A stretch of DNA of 64,000 nt from Macrobrachium rosenbergii (Eukaryota; Arthropoda; Malacostraca; Decapoda; Palaemonidae): NCBI RefSeq assembly GCF_040412425.1, contig NC_089783.1, positions 44,067,625-44,131,624 on the forward strand. The letters are read 5' to 3'. A program made the position numbers and the translations under genes. Each line of letters opens with the position of its first letter. Positions within the stretch are counted from its first letter, which is position 1. Positions 53,661-64,000 of this stretch are shown here, piece after piece. The notes under the pieces were generated by a model. That model was not told where the DNA came from. It saw only the letters and a list, made by a program, of their open reading frames with translations, and made no database searches.

Positions 53661-55350
53661 ACATTGTATTTGAAAGATTGATCTCACCTTGACGGTGCAG
53701 TGGAAGTTTTGTGGTACTGTGTAGAACGGAGATCGAAACTGTTTAATGCCTCAAGCCTAACTTTGCTATCGTAAACAGAAGAGAATGATAGAGAGAGAAG
53801 AGAGGTCCAAATAGCGTGGTTTCACTCATATCTTAGACACTCATTATAGTTGAGTGTTCTCAGTTTACATGGAACTAAAATCTTTCATGACCTCCCACAC
53901 ACTCAAAGTTATATTAATAAGTAATAATGAAGCACAGCCACACGTTATGTTTGCTGTAAATTTTGTAACATTTCCTATTTTTTCATTGTAGATTCCTTTT
54001 CTCCCAAACGCCCTCCATTTGTGAATGATTCTCAGTATATCAGAGCCAGAGATCACTTTAGCAGGCTAGCTTTTCATTTTGAAAGTGCACCTGCTGTCTA
54101 AAATGTGGTTTCAGTCATTACAAGCAACAACTGTGGCTCCTATTCACAACCACATGAGGTATTTGTGGATTTTTATAATGTAACGAGGGTGCATAATTCA
54201 TTGGCTCCAATATCACTGGATAAAGAATGGATTATAGATAAGGAACTACTTTTTTTATAATAACAAAGAATTGCTGTTTAAGTCCTTTTTCGTAGATATG
54301 GGATTAGGCTGCAAACCCTTCCTAGAAATCAGGACTAAGTTGTTTGAGAAAACCATTATTATTTTCTCAGAAAAACTAATTGTTCTGTTGCAAGAAATCT
54401 ATAGTAATCAGGCAACGTTCATGAAAACTTCCTGATGCTTCAGTTCTTCTTTCATCCACTTGCCTCTCCTTTACAATTACACTAGCTTTGCATACAGAAA
54501 AGATCTTCAGCTCTTGACATTTATTGAAAAACTTATCTGATTCCTGACAACAACATTTTCGTTTTTTTTTTATTATATTTTTCTGGCTGTGCTTTAAATA
54601 TTATGTTTGGAAACCGACACTTCGCATGTCTATAAAATTGAGCATTATTAATATTGTATGCATTCATTTTCCTTTTGGGTGATGTGTATTTGTGAAGAAT
54701 GATGACTGAAAAGAAATTATCCTAAAGATATGTGGACCGTTATGAGTGCGTGAACTCCTTAACAGTCTCCCGTAAGATTTTTTTTTTTTTTAGTTTTTCA
54801 TCTTCACAACTTTGCTTTGACAATCCTGACTTTTATTTTCCTTACCTTAACAGTCGAACCAGATTTAAGTCATGTTGCTCAGTTACGATCATTTAGCATA
54901 AAAGACTGAGTAAAGGGTACTTAAACTGTTTATCAGTTACCTTCTGTTTCCTATATTCATTCTGTCAAATGCACTATAAGCCTTTCCTTACTGTTCACGA
55001 TAATGTCGTATTCAGTTTGTGATATACTATATAATATTCGAACTCCAGGTTTAAGAACTACAGTGATAATTGTGTAATAATGATCAGCGGGGCTGTTCAC
55101 TAAATTTTACTTTGATAATTATACATTTCATTATTATTACAATTATTCATAATTTGTACATATTTTTATTATACGGACAGAAAAGCCACTACCTTTTAAA
55201 ATATAAAAATTTCCAAAGCATCTAATTCCCGTACGGCAGAGAAAATTAACAGACTGAATTATGACAAAATTGCAAAGTGCTTTACAGTAACGTTGCCTCA
55301 TGAAAAACAGAACGGTGAATTTCCTCAGCTGAACTTTTTCAGAATCAAGC
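53661..55350. other. unique AT-rich DNA
   Basis: A long stretch with no array longer than short poly-T runs, and no recognisable exon or element. Confidence 0.5.
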
Positions 55351-55356
55351 GAATAT

Positions 55357-55465
55357 CAGGTGACGGTCAGCGCTGGTGGGTGCGCGCACCTGTGCCTGTG
55401 CACCTGTACCAGGTAAACGTGTCTGCCTCTCAGGTCACCCCCAGGTCGTTTCGAAAGAACACCTG
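55357..55465. promoter_or_regulatory. E-box cluster
   Basis: CAGGTG or CACCTG occurs at 55357, 55387, 55401 and 55460, four times in 109 bp, in a GC-richer island. This hexamer is the Snail/ZEB/E-protein type site. The cluster could be an enhancer fragment or a product of local CACCTGTGC duplication. Confidence 0.35.
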
Positions 55466-55569
55466 GTATTTGCCACTTTCCTTTCCTACGAAGGTGCTGT
55501 TATAGTACGATGGTTTTGCTGTGAGCTGTGAGTCCGTTGATGTCACTAACTGACCTAGGGAAAGGATGA

Positions 55570-55572
<3 letters not shown>

Positions 55573-55616
<44 letters not shown>
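55573..55616. repeat. (CT)n microsatellite
   Basis: About 22 CT units, directly abutting the 5' end of family A copy 3. Confidence 0.96.
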
Positions 55617-55617
<1 letters not shown>

Positions 55618-55618
<1 letters not shown>

Positions 55619-55860
55619 GGGGGCTAGTGCCGTCAGTGCACCTCACATGGTGCACTGTAGGCATTGCTTAAGGTTCTTTGCAGCGTCCCTTCGGCCTCTA
55701 GCTGCAACCCCTTTCATTCCTTTTACTGTGCCTCCGTTCATATTCTCTTCCTTCTATCTAACTTTCCACTCTCTTAACAAATGTTTCAGTGCAGCTGCGA
55801 GCGTTTCCTCCTGTTACACTTTCCTAACGTATCTACTCTCAGTCTCCCTTTCAGTGAGAA
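55618..55860 (+). repeat. dispersed repeat, family A, copy 3
   Basis: GTGCCGTCAGTGCACCTCAC, GGTGCACTGTAGGCATTGC, AAGGTTCTTTGCAGCGTCCC, then TTTACTGTGCCTCCGTTCAT. Very close to copy 2 over the first ~150 bp. It has a longer middle part (GTGCAGCTGCGAGCGTTTCC and CTCCTGTTACAC) that copy 2 lacks. Confidence 0.75.
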
Positions 55861-56578
55861 TTACTTATATTTAATGACTTATAACTCATATATGGCAGGC
55901 GAGATATGATTGTGATTTTAGCGCAAGATGAAGTTACGAATGTTTTATTGTTGAGTACGGATTTTTGCTCTAAAAAATTCCCTGTTTCGATAAATTTTAC
56001 CTTTCTGATATTTGTGGGTAGATTGCTGCAAATACATCTGATGCTCTGGATTGTGCTCATAAATGCTTTATTTTTACAGAAAGTGTAGAATAAGAAACAT
56101 TCCATGACTTGGACAAATAATGATCTAGAATATCTGTCGCTTTAGTTAAATAATTTTTATCTCCTGATTATACTTTTATTTTTATTTCAGTTTTATTTGT
56201 CGTATGCGTGGACACATTAATCATCTTTATAGGTAATTAAGAAACTTCATCTAATGTCAAGTTTAAATTTTTTTTCTTGTTTTTAAGAAGAGGCAATTTG
56301 TTACGGACGCTGATTAACTGGAGTTTCTCCTTCTAGGTAAAGTTCGTTGGCTCTCGATGTGAGCTGGAGATCTGCATGCCTGTATTTCTAAATATAGAAT
56401 GAAGGGTAAGTAATAAAGATAAGAGAGTACTGTCATTTATCTTCAAGAACTTTGTCTCATTTCATCAGGGTATTTGGATGAAATGAAGACTAGCATTCGA
56501 GTTGTTCAGTCATGGATTTAACATGTGATCACACACGCACACACACACATATATATTCATATATATGCATATAAATAC

Positions 56579-56579
<1 letters not shown>
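55861..56579. other. unique AT-rich DNA
   Basis: No gene or element is recognised. Confidence 0.5.

Positions 56580-56665
<86 letters not shown>
56580..56665. repeat. (TA)n microsatellite
   Basis: About 43 TA units. Confidence 0.97.
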
Positions 56666-56667
<2 letters not shown>

Positions 56668-56998
56668 CAAACAACGTTCTTCGTCAAATTAATAGAGGTT
56701 TCAATATTTACAGTTTAGTCTTACTGCAGTTTCAGTTTTTAATAATGACATTTTGTGGTTGTGTACATTTCGCTAATTGTGCACTGACACTGACACAGGG
56801 CCGGATGAAAGCAGTTTTATGCGAAGGTTTTTTTTTTTTTTTTTTTTTTTTAAGAATTTGTCATGATTTTTTTTCAGTTGCTTTACCAAAAGTGCGTTTG
56901 TTTTCGGCATCGATGAACGTTGTTGTTGTCGCATCAGTTTACGATCAAAACCAATAATAATTCAATCAGTTACAGTGCCGTTTGTCTCCCAATCCCCA

Positions 56999-56999
<1 letters not shown>

Positions 57000-57067
<68 letters not shown>
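57000..57067. repeat. (CT)n microsatellite
   Basis: About 34 CT units. Confidence 0.97.
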
Positions 57068-57070
<3 letters not shown>

Positions 57071-57272
57071 TTACTTAAACCTGATAAGAATATTAATATC
57101 ACCGAGTGAGCGATATACTAAAACTGGATTTTATTTTCATTTTGTACATTTCTACCCGGATGTCAGTTCAGTATATCAGCGACCACCCAGGTAGCTAAGA
57201 TTAATATCCTCAGGTAAAGTACTTGCTATCGTGCCTTGCATAGTTCTGAAATATGTAATTTAAACTTGCAAG

Positions 57273-57274
<2 letters not shown>

Positions 57275-57335
<61 letters not shown>

Positions 57336-57336
57336 T

Positions 57337-57373
<37 letters not shown>

Positions 57374-57442
57374 ATAAATATATGTATATATACTGTATAT
57401 GTGTGTGTGTGTGTGTATATATAATATATATTTATATATATA
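57275..57442. repeat. TA-rich array, interrupted
   Basis: TA at 57275-57327, then TA blocks separated by TTTATA steps, a GT run near 57400-57416, and more TA. Confidence 0.95.
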
Positions 57443-58318
57443 ATGGATACATATACCTGCTGTAATGGTGTCATCATTATGCATATGCAAAAGCTATGTT
57501 GTTGCACTTGTTACGGTCATTTCTGGTCAAGTGCACATTTATACATCAACTCACACTTGCTTAATATTGGTCCACTATTCCTTTTAGGTTATTTTATGTT
57601 ATTTGCTCCATTATTCCGTAGTGATTCTGTCACTCGGTAATGCTGCCTGTTATGGCTCTCGAAAGTTTATTTTCTTATTTCTCATTTTTTACTTCCTTTA
57701 ATTGCTACTGGTAGGATCCCCTCCCCCCTTCGGAGTTTCTCAGTTCTGTCAAGTGTTACTGGTAGTTCGTTTCGTTGACTTATTAAGTTTTTAAATATTA
57801 ATAGTTTTAAATTCTTTTTGCACATTTTGTTTTTAATTGATTTGTGACATGGTAGATTTTATTTAATTGCTTTTAAAGGACTGTATGCTTATTCAAATTT
57901 TAACCTCTGTTGTTTCTGATGCTATTTTTGGCTCTTTCGGCATTGGAAATGGGATGAGCCCTGAAATGGTGGCCATTAATTATACATATATTATATATAT
58001 GTGTGCTTGTGCGTGTATGTGTACGTATGTATGTATGTTTAGGAAGACACGCCTCTGTGTTACATCACATTTCCGTAAAACTCGAACATTGTGCGGTGAC
58101 GTAATTTCAATTGCTTTATTAAGGTCACCTTCCTTCTTTCCATTGACAAATGGATGTGGAAGACATTTGCTCGCAGATGATGTAACTTCTTGCAGAACTT
58201 CTTCGCATATTGATAATATTTCAAAGTGTTTGCTTCATCGTCGGTTGTTAAAATTGTAAAATCTGTCAGTCAGTTCTTGCACTTGAATCGTTATTGCTTT
58301 TTTTTCTTTTGAGTTTCG

Positions 58319-58319
<1 letters not shown>
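57443..58319. other. unique DNA
   Basis: The 130-codon frame at 57867-58259 spans a short TA/TG tract and matches no family I know. No gene is called. Confidence 0.4.
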
Positions 58320-58387
<68 letters not shown>

Positions 58388-58514
58388 GATGTAAACACGT
58401 ACATTCTTTCAGCAACATAAAACGATGTTCGTCCCTCACTTTCTTTCAATAATATAAACACTTTCTCTCATTGATATAAACACACATGTCATTTCGTTAA
58501 TATAAAAAGAAAGT

Positions 58515-58566
<52 letters not shown>

Positions 58567-58607
58567 AATATATACACGCGTTTTTTTTTTCAATAATGTC
58601 AACAGAA

Positions 58608-58656
<49 letters not shown>
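58320..58656 (+). repeat. degenerate minisatellite with three expanded CT tracts
   Basis: CAxTAATATAAACAC-type units recur at 58384, 58410, 58447, 58469, 58495, 58563 and 58591. CT tracts (58320-58384, 58520-58563, 58611-58656) sit at the same relative place, just before a CAGTRATRTA unit start or after a TTTGTTT/AGAAGTT end. Confidence 0.8.
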
Positions 58657-58659
<3 letters not shown>

Positions 58660-59038
58660 GTTTTGATTCATTTCTCGTGACGTCATCAGCGTCTCGAAGT
58701 CATAAGTATTGAAGAACTCAGCGTCTCATAAACCAAACTGACATCTGCCACATCTCGAAGGATTGGTCGTGTGTTTTGAAGTCTGATCCATCACTCAGAG
58801 TTAATGTGAATGGAGCTGCTTTAAACTTCGGATCTTAAATTTCTTTGCACTATTTATCTCACTTGCTTCAGTGTCTTTGCTTATTTGAACATTTCATGAA
58901 TTGAACAATTTAAGATGAGGTCACTCTAGTGTTACTCGTTCCTTGAATGTATGTGAATGAAGATGCTTTGAAATTTGCTTCGTAATTTCATGATTTAATC
59001 TGGTGCGTTTTGCTTAGTCTTTCATCTTGTTATATACA
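58657..59038. other. unique DNA
   Basis: Perfect CRE TGACGTCA at 58678-58685. No gene is recognised. Confidence 0.45.
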
Positions 59039-59120
<82 letters not shown>

Positions 59121-59205
59121 TTTTTTTGTGTGTGTGTGTGTATATATATACATACATAAATTATATATATATATATATATATATAATACATATAAATATA
59201 TATAT

Positions 59206-59283
<78 letters not shown>
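59039..59283. repeat. (TA)-(GT)-(TA) composite array
   Basis: TA 59039-59108, GT tracts with a poly-T insert, then TA to 59283 with short interruptions. Confidence 0.96.
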
Positions 59284-59286
<3 letters not shown>

Positions 59287-59714
59287 TTTGCAACACGTCA
59301 TTATAATACAGCGTTTCAGTATCCGTTGAGCTGTATGTCCCATATTGTATCAGGAATCCAGCCGCGGTGATTTATGTGACTGGCAATTCTTTATGATAGG
59401 TGGAGCTTCCGTTGACCAGATACTCTCACGTTATGCTAATCATTACCGTATTACGTCATATTAATACGGATGAGTCGCTCTGAATAGGACAGATGAGAGT
59501 ACACATTACGTATATTGATGTTAGTGACTTATGTGGGGATGAGATACCGTCATGTATTTCATTTTTTATAATGTGAGCAGTCGGTAACATTTGCCTCGTA
59601 ATGCTTAGATATCGATTCGTCTGCTAATATGAACATTGAGCGGGTTGTGCTGATGAATGATTCATGTTAATAGTCATTTGTGAATTTAAGAAAAATTATT
59701 AACCTTATCCTTGA
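59284..59714. other. unique DNA
   Basis: CCGTATTA and TAATACGG near 59445-59469 form an 8-bp stem. No gene is recognised. Confidence 0.45.
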
Positions 59715-59756
<42 letters not shown>

Positions 59757-59818
59757 AGTAATAATAATAATATTAATTAATAATAATAATAATTATTATT
59801 ATTATTATTATTATTATT
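59715..59818. repeat. (ACT)n-(AAT)n-(ATT)n compound array
   Basis: About 14 ACT units, then short AAT and ATT tracts that are complementary to one another. Confidence 0.94.
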
Positions 59819-60480
59819 TGGTCACATGAGAATTTACATTCCTTTACAATGCGATCACGTTGTCTCATGTATTACAGAGTATGAAGATCCACTACGTTAC
59901 TTTACTAGATAATATATTTTCATGGCTATGTTACGAGTCAGCTGTACTGTACACGAATTGCTTAGAGTGAGTTTCATCTTTCAGTTTACTGTCGAACTTG
60001 TGATAAAACGAAGTGTAAGTGTTTTTATGCCTGCCGCTGTTTTTGCGTTTTGGAAATGATTACCGCCGTGCTTCTGCCCGTCCATGAAATCAGGATTCGC
60101 TTCGGGTCTTTGGTTGACTTTGGTGTTTGGTTTCTGGGGCTTATTATTTGCTTAGCTTTGCGCCTTTTCAGTTTTCGTTGTCTGTTGTGTTGGTTTTCCT
60201 TAATTTGATGGATTTCTTCCGATTTGCAATGCCAGACACACGTTGGCGTTTCATTACTATGCACATTATTAGTCCTTGGTTTTAAAGGTACGTGACGGAA
60301 AGCATATAGCATGAAGGAGGAACGTTTTACATTGGTTTCCTGCACATTTTGTATGTAAAGATATACGTAAAACCCGCAGTATTAAAGGTACTGAAAATGA
60401 CAGCTGGTGCTCCGATATTTTTCCTTATTTTATTTTTTGTTCACAAAACTGAGATAGCGTCTATCTAGGACCTCCCGTTA
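59819..60480. other. unique DNA
   Basis: A 106-codon minus frame at 60345-60025 is free of simple repeat and basic in composition but matches nothing known. I do not call it a gene. Confidence 0.4.
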
Positions 60481-60481
60481 A

Positions 60482-60545
60482 ACACATATAAATCATCTAC
60501 TGCTTAAATAAACACACATATAAATCATCTACTGCTTAAATTAAC
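60482..60545 (+). repeat. 32-bp tandem duplication
   Basis: ACACATATAAATCATCTACT starts at 60482 and 60514. The two 32-bp units differ at one position near their ends, so the duplication is recent. Confidence 0.93.
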
Positions 60546-60692
60546 ATAAATCTGCCTTGCTTGCTTCTAACTTCATATGGGGATAAATCCTGGACATTGA
60601 AGTGTCACTCATATTTTACATGATGAATGGATGTCATCTCATCCCCCCCCAACTCACGCCTTAATTCCCAATAGCCTATCTCGTAATGGCTG

Positions 60693-60733
60693 ACCTCCTC
60701 CTCCTCCTCCTCCTCCTCCTCCTCCTCCTCCTC
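60693..60733. repeat. (CCT)n trinucleotide repeat
   Basis: About 14 CCT units, reading as poly-Glu on the minus strand in a frame without other protein-like sequence. Confidence 0.94.
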
Positions 60734-60870
60734 ACTTGGTTGGCCATGGACGTGCAACAGTGCATAGCTTGAAGCATCTCCTTGGAGATGAAAGAGAGGG
60801 AACTCGACTTGAATATTTTTCCTCTCCAAATGAGCTGCTGACGTGTTGCATGATTCTGTTACCGTGCACA

Positions 60871-60900
60871 CAAACACACACACACACACGCACACACACA
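60871..60900. repeat. (CA)n microsatellite
   Basis: About 14 CA units with one CG step. Confidence 0.93.
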
Positions 60901-62278
60901 AGCTGATGATGATAGGGAGATTTGTGTTTAGATGTAAATTCCTAATGCGCATTAATTTGAATAGGCTCCTTGGTCTTAAACGTAAGATTATCTTTATTTC
61001 AAACCTGGAGACTTATAATTTTTCCACTCCTAGAATAATTTCAGATCATTTGAATTTAATGAGAAGTTAAACGAGGTTTTTTCCTAATATAAACCACTGG
61101 GTCCGAAGTGTTTTCTGTCCATTACTAACTTCGATTTCTGCCATTGGCAGTTCGTTCCGGTCAGTATAGTTAATATACTCTTACTTAAATTCATTGAAAA
61201 ATGCTGTTATTGGTTTTTTCTAGTGTAAATGAGTTTGTAGAGAATTACAATGATAGTTTTATGAAAGGTGCCAGCACCTAGGGAAAACTGAGCAGCGCTT
61301 ACACCAGGTGTCCAGATAGAGTCTGATAGACTGACTGTGTAGAGAGGTCACAGACTTGCAGTATGTTCAGTAAAACACGGCGGTTGTTATTACACTTCCG
61401 CAGCAACAGGTGTGCTTGTTTTAGCGTCCAAGCATTTGTTGTCAGTGCATTTCTTTCTGTGAAGTCTTCTTGTCGTGTAGTGCATAGGTGTACAGGAAAG
61501 AAAGTCAGACAACGAATGCTAATCATTACCGTTTGATCTTGGCACTAAGGTTTACTGTACAGTGTTGTGTAGGTTCAGTGACGAAGTGTTTCTGGAAGTG
61601 ACGCGGACATTTGTCAACATTTCGAAAGTAACGTGAGTGTGAACCCTTTCTTATTTCAAGGTACTTGTGTATTTGAGTTTTTCATGCTTTTATGCCTTGA
61701 AGCTGTGTATCCGATACGTATTTTTGGAGGAATGATAGAAAACAATGTTGCCAAAATTCGGATGCTGGTGGTTCGTGTTCTGTTTGAAGAAAATTTTTTC
61801 TGGTCAGTGACATAAGGTGTGAGGTAAGGATTTGAAATTCTTCATCGAGAGTTTAATGCCGTTAACAGTATTGTGTATTTTTGTCAGTATTAGTGTTTGT
61901 AACAAAACCATGACTTTATAGATCAGTCGACCTCGCAATATGGGTAACGTTGTACCTGAGGCTCCTGAATATTTGGCAATCCTTGGTGTTACATGATGCC
62001 AAGGTTTCTTTTTTCGCAGCTTGAAAAGCGTTATCATCTAATGCTGCCATTAAACTAGGTACTGTTCGGAATGCCTCCAATACCTAGTGGGATGATACTA
62101 TTACTGCCACCTGCTTGAGCGGTTTTGTTTTGCCATTGTTTGAATAACACACTGTCTGGTGGTCAGCAGTTTCCTAGGTACTCATCCAAAGCTAAAATGC
62201 TCAGAGTGGTGATTTCCTCTTGGGCCAACAATGCTGACTGCAATAAAGACTACTTCCAATATATTTTATCATCCTCCG

Positions 62279-62281
<3 letters not shown>
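60901..62281. other. unique DNA
   Basis: No gene, element or array is recognised. Confidence 0.5.

Positions 62282-62350
<69 letters not shown>
62282..62350. repeat. (CT)n microsatellite
   Basis: About 34 CT units followed by a short CA run. Confidence 0.97.
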
Positions 62351-62357
<7 letters not shown>

Positions 62358-63143
62358 GCCAGCATCCACAGCTTGCTTAGGTGCCATGACGTCAAATTAT
62401 CCTTGACCGCGAAACTGTTTATCAGACTTTTGACGTATTGGTCTCTTTTGCCTGTGCTATATGAGTATGTGAATACTTTAATAATAGTGTTAATAATGGC
62501 TTCTACATTATCACCATTTTTTTTATTATTTATGCATGATGAATAAATTCTCCGAAATAAATAAATTCCATCATTAAATTTTGTCATCAGTGATTTATTC
62601 ATGACTTATTCTCTGGGAACGAACATAATACCTTACCAACCAAAAGGATAGTGTTATTGGAAACTCTGAAATTATAAAATAAGGAAAATTGACGAGGAAA
62701 TTTGATAGACTGCAAAATTATATTTTTTAGATGATTCTGGGTATTGCAGTTTAACAGTTCGTGTACAGAAATTGTTGATATTATTGCAAATGATGGACGT
62801 TTTTAGAAAATACTGTGGGTAAAAAGAACTGATAGAAAGTGTAAAGTATAAAAACATCCATAGACACTGCAAAAGCTAATTAGCAGTGATAGATAGTACA
62901 GTGTATAGGAAACTTATGGAAGCTTCAAACCCCCGAAAACTTTGATAAAAATGGCAAAACTTTGGAGGCACTGACAGAAATGACGAAGGTTAGAAGAAAG
63001 TGTTGGCAGAAAGTGAGATGCATGAAAAAAAATAGAAACCTAAGATAATACGAGTGGTACTGAATTTGAGCTCTGCGCGTCCATAGTCAGTTAGGGTTCG
63101 TTGTGTGCTGACCGAAGCGAATTAATACAGAGAAGAGAAACCC

Positions 63144-63146
<3 letters not shown>
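62351..63146. other. unique AT-rich DNA
   Basis: Perfect CRE TGACGTCA at 62387-62394. No gene is recognised. Confidence 0.45.

Positions 63147-63210
<64 letters not shown>
63147..63210. repeat. (GA)n microsatellite
   Basis: About 32 GA units. Confidence 0.97.
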
Positions 63211-63212
<2 letters not shown>

Positions 63213-64000
63213 CTTTAAGAACGTTGAGAATGTAAAGAGTTTATGGTCATAAATTGTGGCTTATGCAACATCTTATGGAAGTAGCCACTGTCCGAAAGAA
63301 AAATCAGCTGACCCGCTTGCCGTACCATAAGCCATAACCGGTCGGTTTCGAGCACGCACACGTACATACACTCACGCACGTACGGACGGATTTTTACAAC
63401 GGCGCAGAGGCGTACTCACAATGCGCGTTCTTCACTCTCCGTGATAGATGCTGCCACCTAGGGCGCAAATAGGGCTTCTTGCAAATGTAATCCGCACTGG
63501 TTATATGGTAAAAAGGGATATAAGGGGTATATCTCTCATTCATCCCGCCCCTTCCCTCCCCCCCCCACCCTTTAAAAAGGGTGCTAAGGGCGCCTTTAAA
63601 GATTCCCAGGGTCCTTTGTGTCACCCTTGATTTTTATCGCTTGCTGGCTTTGATTTTGCTCACTTGGAGCATCGGCGATTCTGCGCACGTCGATGCGTGT
63701 TTTGATTCTTAAGAGCGGACACGATTTTTCTACGGCGACGTCAAAAAGACTTTGTGTCATTTAAAGAAATTCTTCTTTTTCTTCTTCTTCTTCTTCTTTT
63801 TCCTCCTCTCGATGCCGTTACTCGGACCAGATTCAAGCATCGCCGACCTTTGCTTTATGCCTGCGCGGTTCTGCGAGTGTAAATCACCGATTCCTCTCCT
63901 CGGATTTGCTCCTTTTGATGCGTTCATGCGGATTTTATGTCTGTCATTTATGCGTCTGCGCGTGTTCACTCGCTGTGTTCATGTGTCTGTGATTTCGTAA
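63211..64000. other. CpG-richer unique DNA with a TTC tract
   Basis: CpG dinucleotides are common from 63340 to the window end. A (TTC)n tract lies at about 63770-63800. Open frames reach the window edge but contain the TTC tract and no recognisable domain, so an exon beginning outside cannot be excluded. Confidence 0.4.

Noticed and set aside
60025..60345. 106-codon basic minus-strand frame
   Set aside because: No recognisable domain, no splice or promoter context, and composition typical of AT-rich noncoding sequence.

Overview
The window looks like non-coding, intergenic or deep-intronic DNA from an arthropod, most likely a decapod crustacean. Three things point there: extreme microsatellite density, in which long (TA)n, (GA/CT)n, (CA/GT)n and (AAT/ATT)n arrays occupy roughly a tenth of the window by hand tally; dispersed repeats resembling families I know from decapod genomes (from memory, not searched); and decayed Penelope-like, LINE-type and Helitron-like elements. 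Nothing bacterial is present: no operon, rRNA, tRNA gene or CRISPR array. I could not support any intact protein-coding gene. Almost every long open frame is a translated dinucleotide or trinucleotide array (poly-IY, RE, LS, HT or CV).

Layout. 1-3.4 kb: two copies of a dispersed repeat plus CT/GA/CA arrays. 3.4-7 kb: a G-quadruplex motif, mirrored AAT/ATT and CT/GA arrays, an 80-bp duplicated block, and a near-perfect 35-bp hairpin between two ATT arrays. 7.1-7.7 kb: a decayed LINE reverse transcriptase tail. 8.4-9 kb: the C-terminal GIY-YIG end of a Penelope-like element on the minus strand, followed by a hammerhead-like core. 10.4 kb: a 25-bp minisatellite. 11.3-14.9 kb: the longest microsatellite-poor stretch, with a good TATA plus initiator promoter candidate at 12.65 kb and a nearly loop-free 390-bp inverted repeat at 13.7-14.1 kb. 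15-31 kb: arrays alternating with unique DNA, a SINE-like block and a tandem duplication at 23 kb, and a small LINE fragment at 24.1 kb. 30.5 kb: a ~197-bp TA array bounded by perfect 14-bp inverted repeats. 31.7-32.3 kb: a Helitron-like non-autonomous element. 32.6-33.1 kb and 35.1-35.6 kb: two more LINE remnants. 36.4-37.4 kb: a ~1-kb foldback structure with a TA core. 38-48 kb: sparse unique DNA and a SINE-like block at 42.6 kb. 49.1-50.35 kb: an old ~48-bp degenerate tandem repeat. 50-64 kb: more arrays, a 29-bp minisatellite, another dispersed-repeat copy, an E-box cluster, and minisatellites whose units contain expanded CT tracts.

The sequence is dominated by repeat turnover rather than gene function. 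A recurring theme is microsatellites sitting inside, or at the edges of, larger repeat units: foldback cores, tandem duplications, Helitron flanks and dispersed blocks. Arrays therefore appear to be both cargo and breakpoints of duplication. The most informative items are the Penelope/hammerhead-like remnant, the three kinds of inverted-repeat element, the Helitron-like end, the old 48-bp repeat field and the candidate promoter.
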